Shown piece by piece: positions 1-7,918 of a DNA stretch of 40,685 bases (positions are counted from its first letter, which is position 1; each line of letters starts with the position of its first letter). The notes beneath the pieces were generated by a model. That model did no database searches. It was not told where the DNA came from and was given only the letters and a program-made list of their open reading frames with translations. The stretch lies in the NCBI GenBank assembly GCA_949284065.1, contig CASDUO010000025.1, positions 1-40,685 of the forward strand, read 5' to 3'. Origin of the DNA: an uncultured Bacillota bacterium (lineage in GTDB: Bacteria > Bacillota > Clostridia > Peptostreptococcales > Anaerovoracaceae). A program made the translations under genes and the position numbers.

Positions 1-21
1 CCTTTCAGTTCTCTTTATTTT

Positions 22-30
22 ATTATATCA
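22..30 (-). promoter_or_regulatory. Possible extended -10 promoter for a gene left of the window
   Basis: Read on the minus strand, TGATATAAT is a perfect extended -10 (TG, one base, TATAAT) in an AT-rich stretch. A purine-rich GAAAGG lies at the very left edge and could be a ribosome binding site for a gene starting just outside the window. No good -35 is visible, as expected for an extended -10 promoter. It is weak evidence standing alone. Confidence 0.35.
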
Positions 31-86
31 TATTTATCGCTCTGATCATTGGAATTTCAACATTTATCTTTGTTTTATGCATAGAA

Positions 87-120
87 AAAGCCCAACCTCC
101 CCACTTTGAAGTTGGACTTT
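87..120 (-). terminator. Intrinsic terminator after the NlpC/P60 gene
   Basis: AAAGCCCAACCTC (87-99) pairs with GAAGTTGGACTTT (108-120) over 13 positions, two of them G-U, around an 8-base loop. On the minus strand the stem ends in CUUUUU, the form of a Rho-independent terminator. It is the second hairpin met by a transcript leaving the NlpC/P60 gene. Confidence 0.75.
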
Positions 121-131
121 TGTCTACAGTC

Positions 132-154
132 TGAGACGCCCTGAAGGCGTCTCA
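132..154. terminator. Hairpin immediately after the NlpC/P60 gene
   Basis: TGAGACGCC (132-140) and GGCGTCTCA (146-154) form a perfect 9-bp stem with loop CTGAA. No U-tract follows on the minus strand, so alone it is more likely a 3'-end stabilising hairpin than a terminator. Together with the U-tailed hairpin at 87-120 it makes a tandem 3' end. Confidence 0.5.
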
Positions 155-182
155 TGATTTCATGTATGATCCTGTTCGTTTT

Positions 183-1082
183 TTATCTCAGGTTAGGCAG
201 TCTCAGTATGGCTACCACACCGCTCTGTCCGCCGCTCCAGGACGTGCCCGTTATGCACACTCCCGTGCTGCCTGTGGAGGCGTGGATCAGTTTGTCGTTC
301 CCGTAGTATATGGCCGCATGTCTGATGCCTCCGCCGCTGCCAAAGAGCACTATATCTCCCGGCTGGGCCTTGGAAAGGCTCCTGCTCACGGCATGCTTTT
401 TGAGGCTGGAATAAAGGCCTGCCGCCGAGGTCCTCTTCACTGTGGCACCTGCTACTCCTGCCTTTTTGTATACCCAGTACACGAAACCGCTGCAGTCAAA
501 GACATTGGGGCCGGATCCTCCTGAAACATAGGCGCATCCCAGCTTTGTCTTTGCCACAGATATTATCTTGCCCGCGTTGGTGTTCTTGAATCCCTTAGTG
601 CTCTGAGTGAGTTTTTTCGGTGTGAAAACTTTCACCGTATCTGAGGCTCCTGTTACGACTTTGTTCCCCTCCGTATCTTTCTCATATGCCTCTATGGTAT
701 AAAAATGATTCTTTCCTGATTTGAGACCCTTGTTGGTGAAATTGGTTTTGGAAGAGCCGAAAGTCTTTATCCTTTTCGTATCACCGTCATTACCGGTCTT
801 TCTGTAGATCCGGTATCCGTCAGCTCCCGATACCTTTTTCCAGGACACCTTTACTGATGTAGTGGATTTCATGACACAGGTGAGCTTCATCTTCTTTATT
901 TCCTGCTTCTCTGTATCTTCCGTCGCTGTGCTCTCCTCTTCGACTGCCATATCGCTTTCAGATCCTAAGTTCGACGGTCCTTCTTCTGTTCCTGCAGTAT
1001 CCGCCAGCACCTGAGCCGGAGCCGCCCATACCGTCAAAGCCATGGCCACGGACAGCATATATGCCAAAGTTTTCTTTTTCAT
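183..1082 (-). CDS. Secreted NlpC/P60 peptidoglycan hydrolase with Fn3-like domain
   Basis: This 299-residue protein begins with a clear signal peptide (KKK, then a hydrophobic core to about residue 28), so it acts outside the membrane. Residues 64-155 look like a fibronectin type III-type repeat, as the WKKVSGADGYRIYRK stretch is typical of clostridial surface proteins. Residues 165-299 are an NlpC/P60 cysteine peptidase: Cys197 sits in DCSGF, His255 in RHAAIY, and His267 in LIHAS is the third polar position. The family cuts gamma-D-Glu-diamino-acid bonds in peptidoglycan stem peptides. The start has a strong GAGGAG site. The gene is monocistronic, with its own terminators. The acidic stretch after the signal peptide (40-60) is probably a linker. 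The exact bond cut is inference. Confidence 0.9.
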   Translation of the reverse strand: MKKKTLAYMLSVAMALTVWAAPAQVLADTAGTEEGPSNLGSESDMAVEEESTATEDTEKQEIKKMKLTCVMKSTTSVKVSWKKVSGADGYRIYRKTGNDGDTKRIKTFGSSKTNFTNKGLKSGKNHFYTIEAYEKDTEGNKVVTGASDTVKVFTPKKLTQSTKGFKNTNAGKIISVAKTKLGCAYVSGGSGPNVFDCSGFVYWVYKKAGVAGATVKRTSAAGLYSSLKKHAVSRSLSKAQPGDIVLFGSGGGIRHAAIYYGNDKLIHASTGSTGVCITGTSWSGGQSGVVAILRLPNLR

Positions 1083-1300
1083 CGGCTTTCTCTCCTCTTA
1101 TCAGCGCCCGGTCCCCTGGCACGGATCCCGGCATCATCCTCTTCCTCACGGTAAAAATGTTACCATAAACTGAAGAAAAGGGATGTTTTTCCCTTTTTCT
1201 TCACCAAACTTCTCCTTTTCTTCACAAAATCTCTACATTTATTTGTAGGGCCCCCCTTTTTCGGATATCACCGCTGTCCTGCCCCATTTCAGGCGATGCT
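1083..1300 (-). promoter_or_regulatory. Leader region of the NlpC/P60 gene with hairpins and a short palindrome
   Basis: The leader holds a long imperfect hairpin on the minus strand: GAAGAAAAAGGGA, loop, TCCCTTTTCTTC (about 1172-1203). A small GGTAA/TTACC hairpin follows, and further upstream is the palindrome CTACA-TTTATT-TGTAG (1233-1248) that could be a repressor site. I could not match it to the c-di-AMP (ydaO) riboswitch that often precedes such hydrolase genes. No confident -35/-10 pair was found. Confidence 0.3.
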
Positions 1301-1330
1301 AAAAAGGAGCCGCCTTGAGGCAACTCCTTC
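1301..1330 (-). terminator. Intrinsic terminator of the GntR-ABC operon
   Basis: On the minus strand AAGGAGTTGCC, loop TCAA, GGCGGCTCCTT forms an 11-bp stem with two G-U pairs followed directly by five U. It lies 29 bases past the permease stop codon and closes the three-gene operon. Confidence 0.85.
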
Positions 1331-1358
1331 TTTGGTGGATCTATATGATTCCCCTTTT

Positions 1359-2159
1359 TTACTGAAGATTCAAGCGCTTATCCAATACCTTATAGCTTAT
1401 GAACCAGTATATGGCCACCGGTATCAGAACCATTATTATCAACAGGAGCATTCCTGTCTCTGTCTGCGCGGTCCCCTGACATACTGTAGTACCCTTGAAT
1501 ATATCATTGATCCAGGATACTTCGCCTAACTCGACCAGCAGATCCATGCATATGCTTTCCACTATGCTCATCCCTATATACGCTCCTACGGCTCCCAGCA
1601 CTCTGTGCTTCGTCCACATATGTCCGATGGCTATAGCCGCATATATCTTTGAAACTATTACGGCGCACAGACCTACAGCCAGCACTATAGTCTCTAATAT
1701 GAGCACCAGGACATGGAGCAGGCCTATCTCTTCCACAGCCTTCCCAAGGCCGTCGCCTATGGCGTTGAACAGATATATGAATCCACTGTCGGTTCCTATG
1801 AATATCCCGATGGAGATCGTCGCCACCACTAAGCCAAAGCATATCATGGCCGATCCGCACAATATCTTATTGAAAATATGGGCCCCGGTACTTACCGGCA
1901 AAGTGAACATGAGGTAACCCTCATCTCCTAAAAGGTTCTTGTAAAACCTCTGTATTATCAATACCAGAGTCACCACAGACACCGTGGTCACCATCATTGC
2001 GAAAAACACAGTCGAGGTCGCTTTGGCCGCTCCGCCAAAAGCGTCGCTTTCAAACATCACATAGTTGAATATGATGTAGGACACCAGGTATACCCCGTAC
2101 ACCGGGAGCAGTATCCTGCCTACTGCCCTGAATTCATATTTCAAAAGCTTACCTAACAT
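1359..2159 (-). CDS. ABC transporter permease subunit (ABC-2-like)
   Basis: This 266-residue very hydrophobic protein has about six predicted membrane segments: near residues 15-35, 48-65, 95-120, 145-175, 190-210 and 235-255. It starts four codons inside the end of the ATPase gene (overlap 2153-2159) with GGGAGGTG ahead of the ATG, so the two are translationally coupled. It must be the membrane partner of that ATPase. No sequence motif reveals the substrate. GntR(YtrA)-ABC operons of this shape are commonly linked to cell-envelope or peptide-antibiotic stress in Bacillota; applying that here is inference. Confidence 0.8.
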   Translation of the reverse strand: MLGKLLKYEFRAVGRILLPVYGVYLVSYIIFNYVMFESDAFGGAAKATSTVFFAMMVTTVSVVTLVLIIQRFYKNLLGDEGYLMFTLPVSTGAHIFNKILCGSAMICFGLVVATISIGIFIGTDSGFIYLFNAIGDGLGKAVEEIGLLHVLVLILETIVLAVGLCAVIVSKIYAAIAIGHMWTKHRVLGAVGAYIGMSIVESICMDLLVELGEVSWINDIFKGTTVCQGTAQTETGMLLLIIMVLIPVAIYWFISYKVLDKRLNLQ

Positions 2160-2848
2160 CTGAACACCTCCCTGAAAAGTCCGTCGATGCTCTTTGACTC
2201 TTTTTCCCTGATCGCTTCAGCCTGACTGTGCATTACCACCTCTCCGTTCATAAGGAATATGACGTCATCCAGCACCGCCTCCACGTCGGCTATGAGATGA
2301 GTGGAAATGATCACTGCAGAGTCGGGACAATAGTTGGATATGATAGTCTTCAAAATATATTCCCTGGCCGCAGGATCCACTCCCGCAATAGGTTCGTCCA
2401 GAAAATATATCTGCGCATTCCTGCTCATGGTAAGTATGAGCTGTATCTTCTCCTTCGTTCCCTTCGACATCTTCTTCAACCTCATTCCATGAGGGATGTT
2501 CAGGCTTTTCAGCATTTCGCCCGCTTTGTTGAAGTCCATATCGCTGTAAAAATCTCCGTAGAACCTTACAAGCTGCTGCACGCTCATATAGTCGGGAAGA
2601 AAGTCCCTGTCAGGCAGGTAGGCCACTTTGCTTTTGGTCATTATGCCCGGCTTGTGCCCGTCTATGAGGATCTCACCTTCCGTAGGCTTCAAAAGGCCGT
2701 TGGCTAATTTTATCAGCGTAGTCTTCCCGCTGCCGTTAGGTCCCAAAAGACCCACTATCTGTCCGCTTTCGATGGAAAGATCTATGTTGTTTATTGCCAC
2801 CAGATTGTTGTAGCATTTGGTCAGGTTCCTGCACTCAAATATGCTCAT
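2153..2848 (-). CDS. ABC transporter ATP-binding protein
   Basis: This is a 231-residue ATPase with Walker A GPNGSGKT at 36-43, a degenerate signature MSKGT at 127-131 in place of LSGGQ, Walker B IYFLDEP around 147-153 and the switch histidine in STH (184). The chosen start is the ATG at 2848, not the in-frame ATG 21 bases upstream. It overlaps the stop of the GntR gene as ATGA and has GGAGGAAGAG just before it. The divergent signature is usual for the YtrB/BcrA-like class. It powers the permease encoded next and acts at the inner face of the membrane. Confidence 0.9.
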   Translation of the reverse strand: MSIFECRNLTKCYNNLVAINNIDLSIESGQIVGLLGPNGSGKTTLIKLANGLLKPTEGEILIDGHKPGIMTKSKVAYLPDRDFLPDYMSVQQLVRFYGDFYSDMDFNKAGEMLKSLNIPHGMRLKKMSKGTKEKIQLILTMSRNAQIYFLDEPIAGVDPAAREYILKTIISNYCPDSAVIISTHLIADVEAVLDDVIFLMNGEVVMHSQAEAIREKESKSIDGLFREVFRC

Positions 2849-3216
2849 ATCTCTTCCTCCGTCTTCCATTCTTTTACCGCTGCCTTTATCTCTTCTTCGT
2901 CCATGCCGAGCTTTTTCAGGTTCACAAATAATTCATTAATGAACCTGTTGCTCATGTTTTTTTTCAATCCGTTCAAAATCTCTTTTTCCTCCGTTACATA
3001 TCTTCCGATAGTCCTTACAGAATACAAAAGGCGGTCTCTTTCAAGCTCTGCAAAGGCCCGCTGCATAGTATTGGGATTGACTCCCGCATCTATGGCCAAC
3101 TCTCTCACCGTGGGCATCTTTTCCCCGGGAGCATAGGTCCCGTTGGCTATCTGCAGCTTCAACTGCCGGACGATCTGAGTGTAAATGGGTATCCCCTCTT
3201 CAAAGATCCATTCCAT
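2845..3216 (-). CDS. GntR family (YtrA-type) transcriptional regulator
   Basis: This 123-residue protein has a GntR winged helix in the first 70 residues: PIYTQIVRQLKLQIANG, then GEKMPTVRELA and NTMQRAF. Only a short helical tail (about 75-123) replaces a ligand domain, the layout of the YtrA subfamily. It is the first gene of the operon, has a GGGAGGGAAGC ribosome site, and lies 17 bases downstream of a large palindrome that it most likely binds. By analogy with the family it should repress this operon until a signal appears. The signal cannot be read from the sequence. Confidence 0.9.
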   Translation of the reverse strand: MEWIFEEGIPIYTQIVRQLKLQIANGTYAPGEKMPTVRELAIDAGVNPNTMQRAFAELERDRLLYSVRTIGRYVTEEKEILNGLKKNMSNRFINELFVNLKKLGMDEEEIKAAVKEWKTEEEI

Positions 3217-3233
3217 GCTTCCCTCCCTTTTTT

Positions 3234-3286
3234 GTATTATTGTATTACTTACTTAATACAATAATACTTTTCTCACCCTTTGTCAA
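3234..3286 (-). promoter_or_regulatory. SigA promoter and palindromic operator of the GntR-ABC operon
   Basis: A perfect inverted repeat is present: GTATTATTGTATTA (3234-3247), six bases, TAATACAATAATAC (3254-3267). Each arm itself holds two GTATTA half-sites separated by TT, giving four half-sites in all. On the minus strand a consensus -35 TTGACA (3286-3281) with 17-bp spacing points to TATTGT as the -10, inside the palindrome. A repressor bound here would cover the -10 and the start region. Confidence 0.8.
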
Positions 3287-3296
3287 CCCCTGCATC

Positions 3297-3325
3297 AAAA
3301 AACAGGAGCATATGCTCCCGTCTTG
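3297..3325 (-). terminator. Intrinsic terminator after the tagO-like gene
   Basis: On the minus strand GGAGC-ATAT-GCTCC (3305-3318) is followed by UGUUUUUU. Flanking AAACA/TGTTT can extend the stem. It lies 29 bases after the stop of the glycosyl-phosphate transferase gene and ends the proB-nudix-xerD-tagO operon. Confidence 0.7.
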
Positions 3326-3353
3326 TTTTCTCCGTCTGTATATCCACTGGTCT

Positions 3354-4490
3354 TCACTTTTTATCGCTGCTTTTCTTTTCCCTTATAGTGGGCACTATCC
3401 TGTTGGAGTCCGTAAGGACTATATACATATACATGAAGGCTATGGCAAAAAGTCCCGCAGTCTCCTTGTAGAGTTCCCTGGAAAAAAGTATGGCCGCTAT
3501 ACCCATGATGCCGCCTATGCCGTACATACAGAGCACGGTCCTTCTCTGTCCCATGCCGGTACGCATCAGTCTGTGATGGAAATGTTCCTTGTCCGCTCCC
3601 ATTATGGGTCTTTTGTTGATCCATCTCCTGAACATGGCGAAGAGCATATCCAGTATAGGCAGAGCCAGGCACAGGACCGGGATTATGACCGCCACAACAG
3701 TAGCTCCTTTCACCGGCCCCAAAATGGAAAATGCCGCTATCATGAATCCCAGATACTGGGAACCGCAGTCTCCCATAAAAGTCTTTGCAGGATAGAAGTT
3801 GTAGGGAAGGAACCCTATACATGCGCCGGCAATGGCGAGCATGGGGAAACATGCCGGATACATACCGAATATATAGGCTACATAGGCTATACAAAAAGCC
3901 GACATGGCCGAAAGGCCTGCCGCCAGACCGTCCAAGCCGTCTATGAGATTTATGCAGTTGGTTATGCCCGCTATCCATATGACAGTTATTATCAGAGAAA
4001 GGATGAAGCCGAATTCCTGTACCCCCGGCCCGAAAATATTACCTATAAAGTCTATCCTCACGCCAAAGGCGAATACTATGACTGCGGAAACTATCTGGCC
4101 GCAGAGCTTCACCACAGGTTTCATGCCCTTTATATCATCTATGAGCCCCACCAGATATATACAGGCGCCGCCCAGCAATATGCCCAGCACCGCTTCTTCT
4201 CTGCGTGGATCCAATGTTGCCTTTCCAACTGTATCTCCGCTGTCCAAAAGTCCCAGATAAAGAGCGATGAGCACTGCCACAGTGACCGAAATGAAGATCG
4301 CCGTACCTCCTATCCTGGGTACCGGGTGATCGTGAGCACGCCTGTTGTCCTTTGGTATGTCCATGGCCCCCGTCTTTTTCGCCACCCTGATCGTGATCGG
4401 CGTGATGGCGAGAGACAAAACGAAAGCCACTATTATTATCAGCCATAGATATGTGGCCGGCACAGTATTTTCAATGTATATATTCTCCAT
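3354..4490 (-). CDS. tagO: Undecaprenyl-phosphate sugar-1-phosphate transferase (TagO/WecA/MraY superfamily)
   Basis: This 378-residue polytopic membrane protein of about ten segments transfers a sugar-1-phosphate (GlcNAc-1-P in characterised TagO/WecA) from UDP-sugar to undecaprenyl phosphate, the first step of wall polymer synthesis. The superfamily motifs are in order: DNRRAHDHPVPRIGG (48-62), the metal pair Asp118-Asp119 in GLIDDIKG, NLIDGLDG (181-188), GDCGS (240-244) and HFHHR (303-307). This arrangement favours the TagO/WecA branch over MraY. The RBS is AGGAGGGATA before the ATG. It sits 17 bases after xerD and is the last gene of the operon. The exact sugar is unproven, so the symbol is tentative. 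Confidence 0.88.
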   Translation of the reverse strand: MENIYIENTVPATYLWLIIIVAFVLSLAITPITIRVAKKTGAMDIPKDNRRAHDHPVPRIGGTAIFISVTVAVLIALYLGLLDSGDTVGKATLDPRREEAVLGILLGGACIYLVGLIDDIKGMKPVVKLCGQIVSAVIVFAFGVRIDFIGNIFGPGVQEFGFILSLIITVIWIAGITNCINLIDGLDGLAAGLSAMSAFCIAYVAYIFGMYPACFPMLAIAGACIGFLPYNFYPAKTFMGDCGSQYLGFMIAAFSILGPVKGATVVAVIIPVLCLALPILDMLFAMFRRWINKRPIMGADKEHFHHRLMRTGMGQRRTVLCMYGIGGIMGIAAILFSRELYKETAGLFAIAFMYMYIVLTDSNRIVPTIREKKSSDKK

Positions 4491-4507
4491 TATCCCTCCT
4501 GAGATCC

Positions 4508-5407
4508 CTACAATGCTCTCGGATGAGCCTTGTCATATACATCCTTTATCCTGTTTTTGGCTATGGAAAGATATATCTGAGTAGACGTGATGTCCTCATG
4601 GCCCAAAAGCTCCTGTATGGACTTGATATCCGCCCCGTTTTGCACCATATGCACCGCGAAAGAGTTCCGTATGAGATGTGGCGTGAGTTTGCTGTCTATA
4701 TCGGCCTTTTTTTCATATTCCTTCAATATCTTCCAGAGGCCCTGTCTGGTCATCCTTTTGCCGTAGTAATTGAGGAAAAGTGCCTTTTCCTGCTCTTCGC
4801 CTCTTTCTGCCGCCTCTTCCACCACAGCTTTCCTCACATTGTATATATACTCCTCAAGAGCTTCCCTTGCAGGTCTTCCCATAGGTATTATCCGGGCCTT
4901 CCCCGAATCTCCCGGACAGGTGAAAAATCCTATCCTGAGGTTGACGTCTTCCACGTCGGCACCTATGACCTCATTGACTCTGATCCCCGTAGCGTACATG
5001 AGCTCCAATATGGCCTTGTCCCTTTTCCCCTTGTCACTGTCGCCCGGAGCTGCCAGCACCCTGTCCATCTCTTCGAGGGTCAGGAACTCTATATCCTTTT
5101 TCTCCACTTTGGGAGATTTTATACCGATGGTGGGGTTCCCATGTATCTGACCGGTCTCGTTCATATAGTTATAAAACGTCCTCAACGACGCCAGACGTCT
5201 GTTCACCGTCGATGCGGATTTGCCCTTCCCCTTGAGATCCAAGAGATAGGACACTATGTCCGTGTTGGTCACGTCGGCCACATCCCCCATGGAAACATCT
5301 TTCGCATATCTGAAAAAGTCCGAAACATCCTGCCTGTATGCCTGCACGGTGCTCCGGGACATTTTTTTCTTTTCTTCGAGCCACTTGAGAAATCCTTCAA
5401 GATACAT
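4508..5407 (-). CDS. xerD: Tyrosine recombinase, XerD-like
   Basis: This 299-residue site-specific recombinase is full length for Xer proteins. The N-terminal SAM-like core-binding domain covers about residues 1-100 and the catalytic domain 105-299. All active-site residues are visible: Arg143 (ATGIRVNEV), Lys170 (KARIIPMG), His244 and Arg247 (HLIRNSF), His270 (LGHEDI) and the nucleophile Tyr279 (TQIYLS). Position in a housekeeping operon after a nudix hydrolase gene, and no phage or element genes nearby, fit a chromosome-dimer-resolution XerD rather than an integrase. The XerC/XerD assignment is by resemblance only. Confidence 0.87.
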   Translation of the reverse strand: MYLEGFLKWLEEKKKMSRSTVQAYRQDVSDFFRYAKDVSMGDVADVTNTDIVSYLLDLKGKGKSASTVNRRLASLRTFYNYMNETGQIHGNPTIGIKSPKVEKKDIEFLTLEEMDRVLAAPGDSDKGKRDKAILELMYATGIRVNEVIGADVEDVNLRIGFFTCPGDSGKARIIPMGRPAREALEEYIYNVRKAVVEEAAERGEEQEKALFLNYYGKRMTRQGLWKILKEYEKKADIDSKLTPHLIRNSFAVHMVQNGADIKSIQELLGHEDITSTQIYLSIAKNRIKDVYDKAHPRAL

Positions 5408-5481
5408 GTTTCCTGTTTTCCTTTCGGATATTTCGACGCCGCCAAAGGGTCTGGAAACAGTATAACGCAGAGGGCATTGGT

Positions 5482-6027
5482 TTACAATAACAAATTGGCC
5501 ATAAGTATGGCTATTATGGTCTTCCCGTCGGAGATCTCACCATCCTTCACCATCTTCACGGCCTCGTCCAGATCGATCTTCACCACTTGTATAGCCTCGT
5601 TCTCATCGGGACAGGGCTCCCCTTCCGTCAGCTCCCGAGCCAGATATATGTAGAGTTTTTCCTCGGTGTAACCTACAGAGGGCCACATATCTGTCATGTG
5701 TTCCACTTTTCCGGCCCTGTATCCCGTCTCCTCTTTTAATTCGCGGATCACCGTATCCCGCGGATCCTCACCCGGATCTATCTTTCCGGCCGGCGCCTCC
5801 AGGACCACCCGGTCCACCGGTTTACGGTACTGCCGCACCAGGACTATCTGCCGGTCATCAGTGATGGCAGCAGCCACGGCTCCGCCTCTGTGTTCCACCA
5901 CCTCTCTGTAAGAGGTCCCTCCGTTCTTCACAGTTACCTTGTCGCGCCTGAGGTTCAATATGGCGCCCTCGTATATACGCTCGCTTTCGATGGTCTTTTC
6001 TATGAAAACTTTTTCTTCAGATGTCAT
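5482..6027 (-). CDS. nudF: NUDIX hydrolase, ADP-ribose pyrophosphatase-like
   Basis: This 181-residue protein has a complete Nudix box at 81-103: GKIDPGEDP, then RELKEETGY. It matches the ADP-ribose pyrophosphatase branch, with VEHRGGAVAAA before the box and EAPAGKIDPGE at its start. The reaction would be ADP-ribose to AMP plus ribose-5-phosphate, with divalent metal, in the cytoplasm. The ATG overlaps the proB stop as ATGA, so the two are coupled, and xerD follows 74 bases later. Substrate is inferred from the family, since nudix specificity is hard to read from sequence. Confidence 0.85.
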   Translation of the reverse strand: MTSEEKVFIEKTIESERIYEGAILNLRRDKVTVKNGGTSYREVVEHRGGAVAAAITDDRQIVLVRQYRKPVDRVVLEAPAGKIDPGEDPRDTVIRELKEETGYRAGKVEHMTDMWPSVGYTEEKLYIYLARELTEGEPCPDENEAIQVVKIDLDEAVKMVKDGEISDGKTIIAILMANLLL

Positions 6028-6845
6028 GATCTTTTTTCCTCGTATATGAAGAAAACCGTGCCTGTCTCTTCCCCTGCTGCAGCCTTCCTCAAAATATCTT
6101 CTTTCTTACCGTTGAGAAGCACGGTAGGTATGTAATATCGCGCCGCCTTTCGGGCTGCTTCGATCTTGGTGGCTATTCCCCCTGTTCCGAAATCGCTTTT
6201 GCCATGTATGTCGATCTCGTCAAGGAGCCCGTCCACATCATAGACCTCCTCTATGAGTTCTGCATCCTTGTTGCTCTTGGGATCACAGTCGAATACTCCG
6301 TCTATATCGGAAAGACAGATGAGCACATCCGCATTCCACAGGCAGGCTGTAAGGGCGCTCAGAGTATCGTTGTCCCCCGTTTTTATCTCGTCCACACTGA
6401 CGGAATCGTTTTCATTTATGATGGGGACTACCTGTTCGTCAGTGAGGGTGAAAAGAGTGTTCCTTATGTGCAGCGTGTTCTCCTCGTCGGAAAAATCCTC
6501 TCTGGTAAGAAGCATCTGTCCCACGTGGATCCCGTGAGCCGCAAAGTGTTCTTTATATACCATCATCAGCTCCACCTGGCCTATGGCGCAAAGAGCCTGC
6601 TTATAGTTCATGTCGTTTCGTCTCGACCACTTGTCGATAGCAGCCACGCCGTATATCCCGGCTCCCGAGGATACGATTATGACCTGTTTTCCCTGTTCCA
6701 TCATTTCCGCCACCTGATCGGTCAGGTTCTTGAACACATTGATGTTGGCCGTTCCGTCATCGTTCCTGAGTACATTGCTGCCTACTTTCAAAACGATTTT
6801 TTTACTGTTCTTTATCACGTTGCTGATTGGAGTCTTATGTCCCAT
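6024..6845 (-). CDS. proB: Glutamate 5-kinase, short form without PUA domain
   Basis: This amino-acid kinase phosphorylates glutamate to gamma-glutamyl phosphate, the first step to proline. The start is set at the ATG at 6845 (273 residues) because GGGAG lies seven bases before it; an upstream in-frame ATG at 6920 has no support. Motifs are KKIVLKVGSNVL (15-26), the VSSGAG loop (59-63), INENDSVSVDE and the nucleotide-side DNDTLSA. The protein ends right after the kinase domain, so the PUA domain of E. coli ProB is absent. No proA or proC is nearby, which is unusual but not rare. It heads the proB-nudix-xerD-tagO operon. Confidence 0.9.
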   Translation of the reverse strand: MGHKTPISNVIKNSKKIVLKVGSNVLRNDDGTANINVFKNLTDQVAEMMEQGKQVIIVSSGAGIYGVAAIDKWSRRNDMNYKQALCAIGQVELMMVYKEHFAAHGIHVGQMLLTREDFSDEENTLHIRNTLFTLTDEQVVPIINENDSVSVDEIKTGDNDTLSALTACLWNADVLICLSDIDGVFDCDPKSNKDAELIEEVYDVDGLLDEIDIHGKSDFGTGGIATKIEAARKAARYYIPTVLLNGKKEDILRKAAAGEETGTVFFIYEEKRS

Positions 6846-7083
6846 TTTTTTCTCCCGATATATGTCTGCCCTCTGCCGGCTCCGCACATAGGATATGTGC
6901 CCGTTTTGAAAATCATTCAAATTTCAACCAATATGCCGGTTTTTTACAAAATAACGCGAAACCATTCTAAAACAAAGGTGATTTTTATGCAATAGGACTT
7001 GCTTTTTTTATTTTATTAGATTATTATTATACCGAGGTTATCCCCCGGTAACCTCATAATCTCTAATCCCAATACCCCTTTTG

Positions 7084-7115
7084 ACAAAACGGACTGCTTT
7101 ATCGGTCCGTTTTGT
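7084..7115. terminator. Strong hairpin, probable bidirectional terminator
   Basis: ACAAAACGGAC (7084-7094) and GTCCGTTTTGT (7105-7115) form a perfect 11-bp stem with a 10-base loop. The U-tract is better on the plus strand (GUUUUGUUUUA), while on the minus strand U residues are within the stem. It separates the lysine operon from proB. Confidence 0.6.
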
Positions 7116-7170
7116 TTTATGTGCATGACTTCCTTCCCGCCGATGCAGATACAGCCGGTCCTATAAAGAC

Positions 7171-7194
7171 GAAATGCGGCACCGGCCGCATTTC
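7171..7194 (-). terminator. 3' hairpin of the lysine operon
   Basis: GAAATGCGGC-ACCG-GCCGCATTTC is a perfect 10-bp stem with a four-base loop, 67 bases past the atoA stop. On the minus strand it is followed by GUCUUUAU, a weak U-tract. It is the first structure met by transcripts leaving the operon. Confidence 0.6.
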
Positions 7195-7261
7195 ATCCGT
7201 TTCTCTTTTTAAGAGGAAAGAAGTTTGTATCTATGTTCTATATGACATAAGACCTTCAGGC

Positions 7262-7918
7262 CTATTCTTCTGCCATAGGTTTCAGGTCAGGGCTCACTAT
7301 GAGCTCGCACTCCGTCGCCGCCTTTATATCTTCCAGGCTGTAGTCGGGATGGAGTTCCTTGAGCACCACTCCTTCGTCGGTGATCTCCATGACACCCATC
7401 TCTGTTATGATCATGCTCACTACTCCCAGAGCCGTATAGGGCAGCGTACACTCCTTCAGGATCTTAGGCTTGCCTTTCTGTGTATGGAGCATGCTGATTA
7501 TGACTTTCTTCGCTCCCGTCACCAGGTCCATGGCTCCGCCCATCCCGGCCACCATCTTGCCCGGTATTATCCAGTTGGCCAGGTTTCCGTGCTCATCCAC
7601 TTCCATGGCCCCCAGGACTGTTATATCCACATGACCGCCTCTTACTATCCCGAAGGATACGGCCGTATCGAAAAAGTGGGCTTCCGGCGTGTGCTGTACG
7701 TAGACGCCACCGGAGTTGATGAGGTCCACCTGTTCTCTCCCTGTTTCCGCCTCTGCTCCCAGTCCTATGAATCCATTCTCGGAGTGGAGCACCACATGTA
7801 CATCGTCGGGCAAATAGTTGGCTACCATAGTAGGAAGTCCTATGCCCAGGTTCGCCACGCATCCGTCATAAAATTCCTTGGCGGTCCTCGCGGCTATTCT
7901 CTCTTTCAGATCTGCCAC
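7262..7918 (-). CDS. atoA: Butyrate/acetoacetate CoA-transferase subunit B
   Basis: This 218-residue beta subunit of a class I CoA-transferase carries the catalytic glutamate Glu47 in the SENG motif (VVLHSENGFIGLG). With AtoD it moves CoA between butyryl- or acetyl-CoA and acetoacetate, the last CoA-recycling step of lysine fermentation. The start is GTG at 7918 with GGAGGTG ahead, and the gene overlaps atoD by 13 bases, so the subunits are coupled. It is last in the operon. Position directly after kamE supports acetoacetate rather than another acid as acceptor, but substrate range is inference. Confidence 0.93.
   Translation of the reverse strand: MADLKERIAARTAKEFYDGCVANLGIGLPTMVANYLPDDVHVVLHSENGFIGLGAEAETGREQVDLINSGGVYVQHTPEAHFFDTAVSFGIVRGGHVDITVLGAMEVDEHGNLANWIIPGKMVAGMGGAMDLVTGAKKVIISMLHTQKGKPKILKECTLPYTALGVVSMIITEMGVMEITDEGVVLKELHPDYSLEDIKAATECELIVSPDLKPMAEE

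Larger units (their letters stand above)
6846..7261 (-). promoter_or_regulatory. Intergenic region: proB leader and promoter, ato operon 3' end
   Basis: This 416-base gap carries no gene. On the minus strand a TATAAT (7031-7026) lies beside the inverted repeat GAGGTTA-N8-TAACCTC (7034-7055), which occupies the -35/spacer region and may be an operator for an activator or repressor. No good -35 is present. The roughly 175-base leader to proB includes the perfect hairpin GCACATA-GGA-TATGTGC (6884-6900). The two hairpins at 7084-7115 and 7171-7194 belong to the end of the lysine operon. Confidence 0.5.

Noticed and set aside
1083..1300. A c-di-AMP riboswitch before the NlpC/P60 gene
   Set aside because: That riboswitch often precedes such hydrolases, but I could not find its conserved core here, only simple hairpins.
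3240..4448. A 402-codon plus-strand open frame
   Set aside because: It lies antisense to the tagO-like gene, whose motifs are complete. The His/Tyr/Arg-rich translation looks like a shadow.
6846..6920. The ATG at 6920 as proB start
   Set aside because: It adds 25 residues not shared with glutamate kinases and has no ribosome site, unlike the ATG at 6845.
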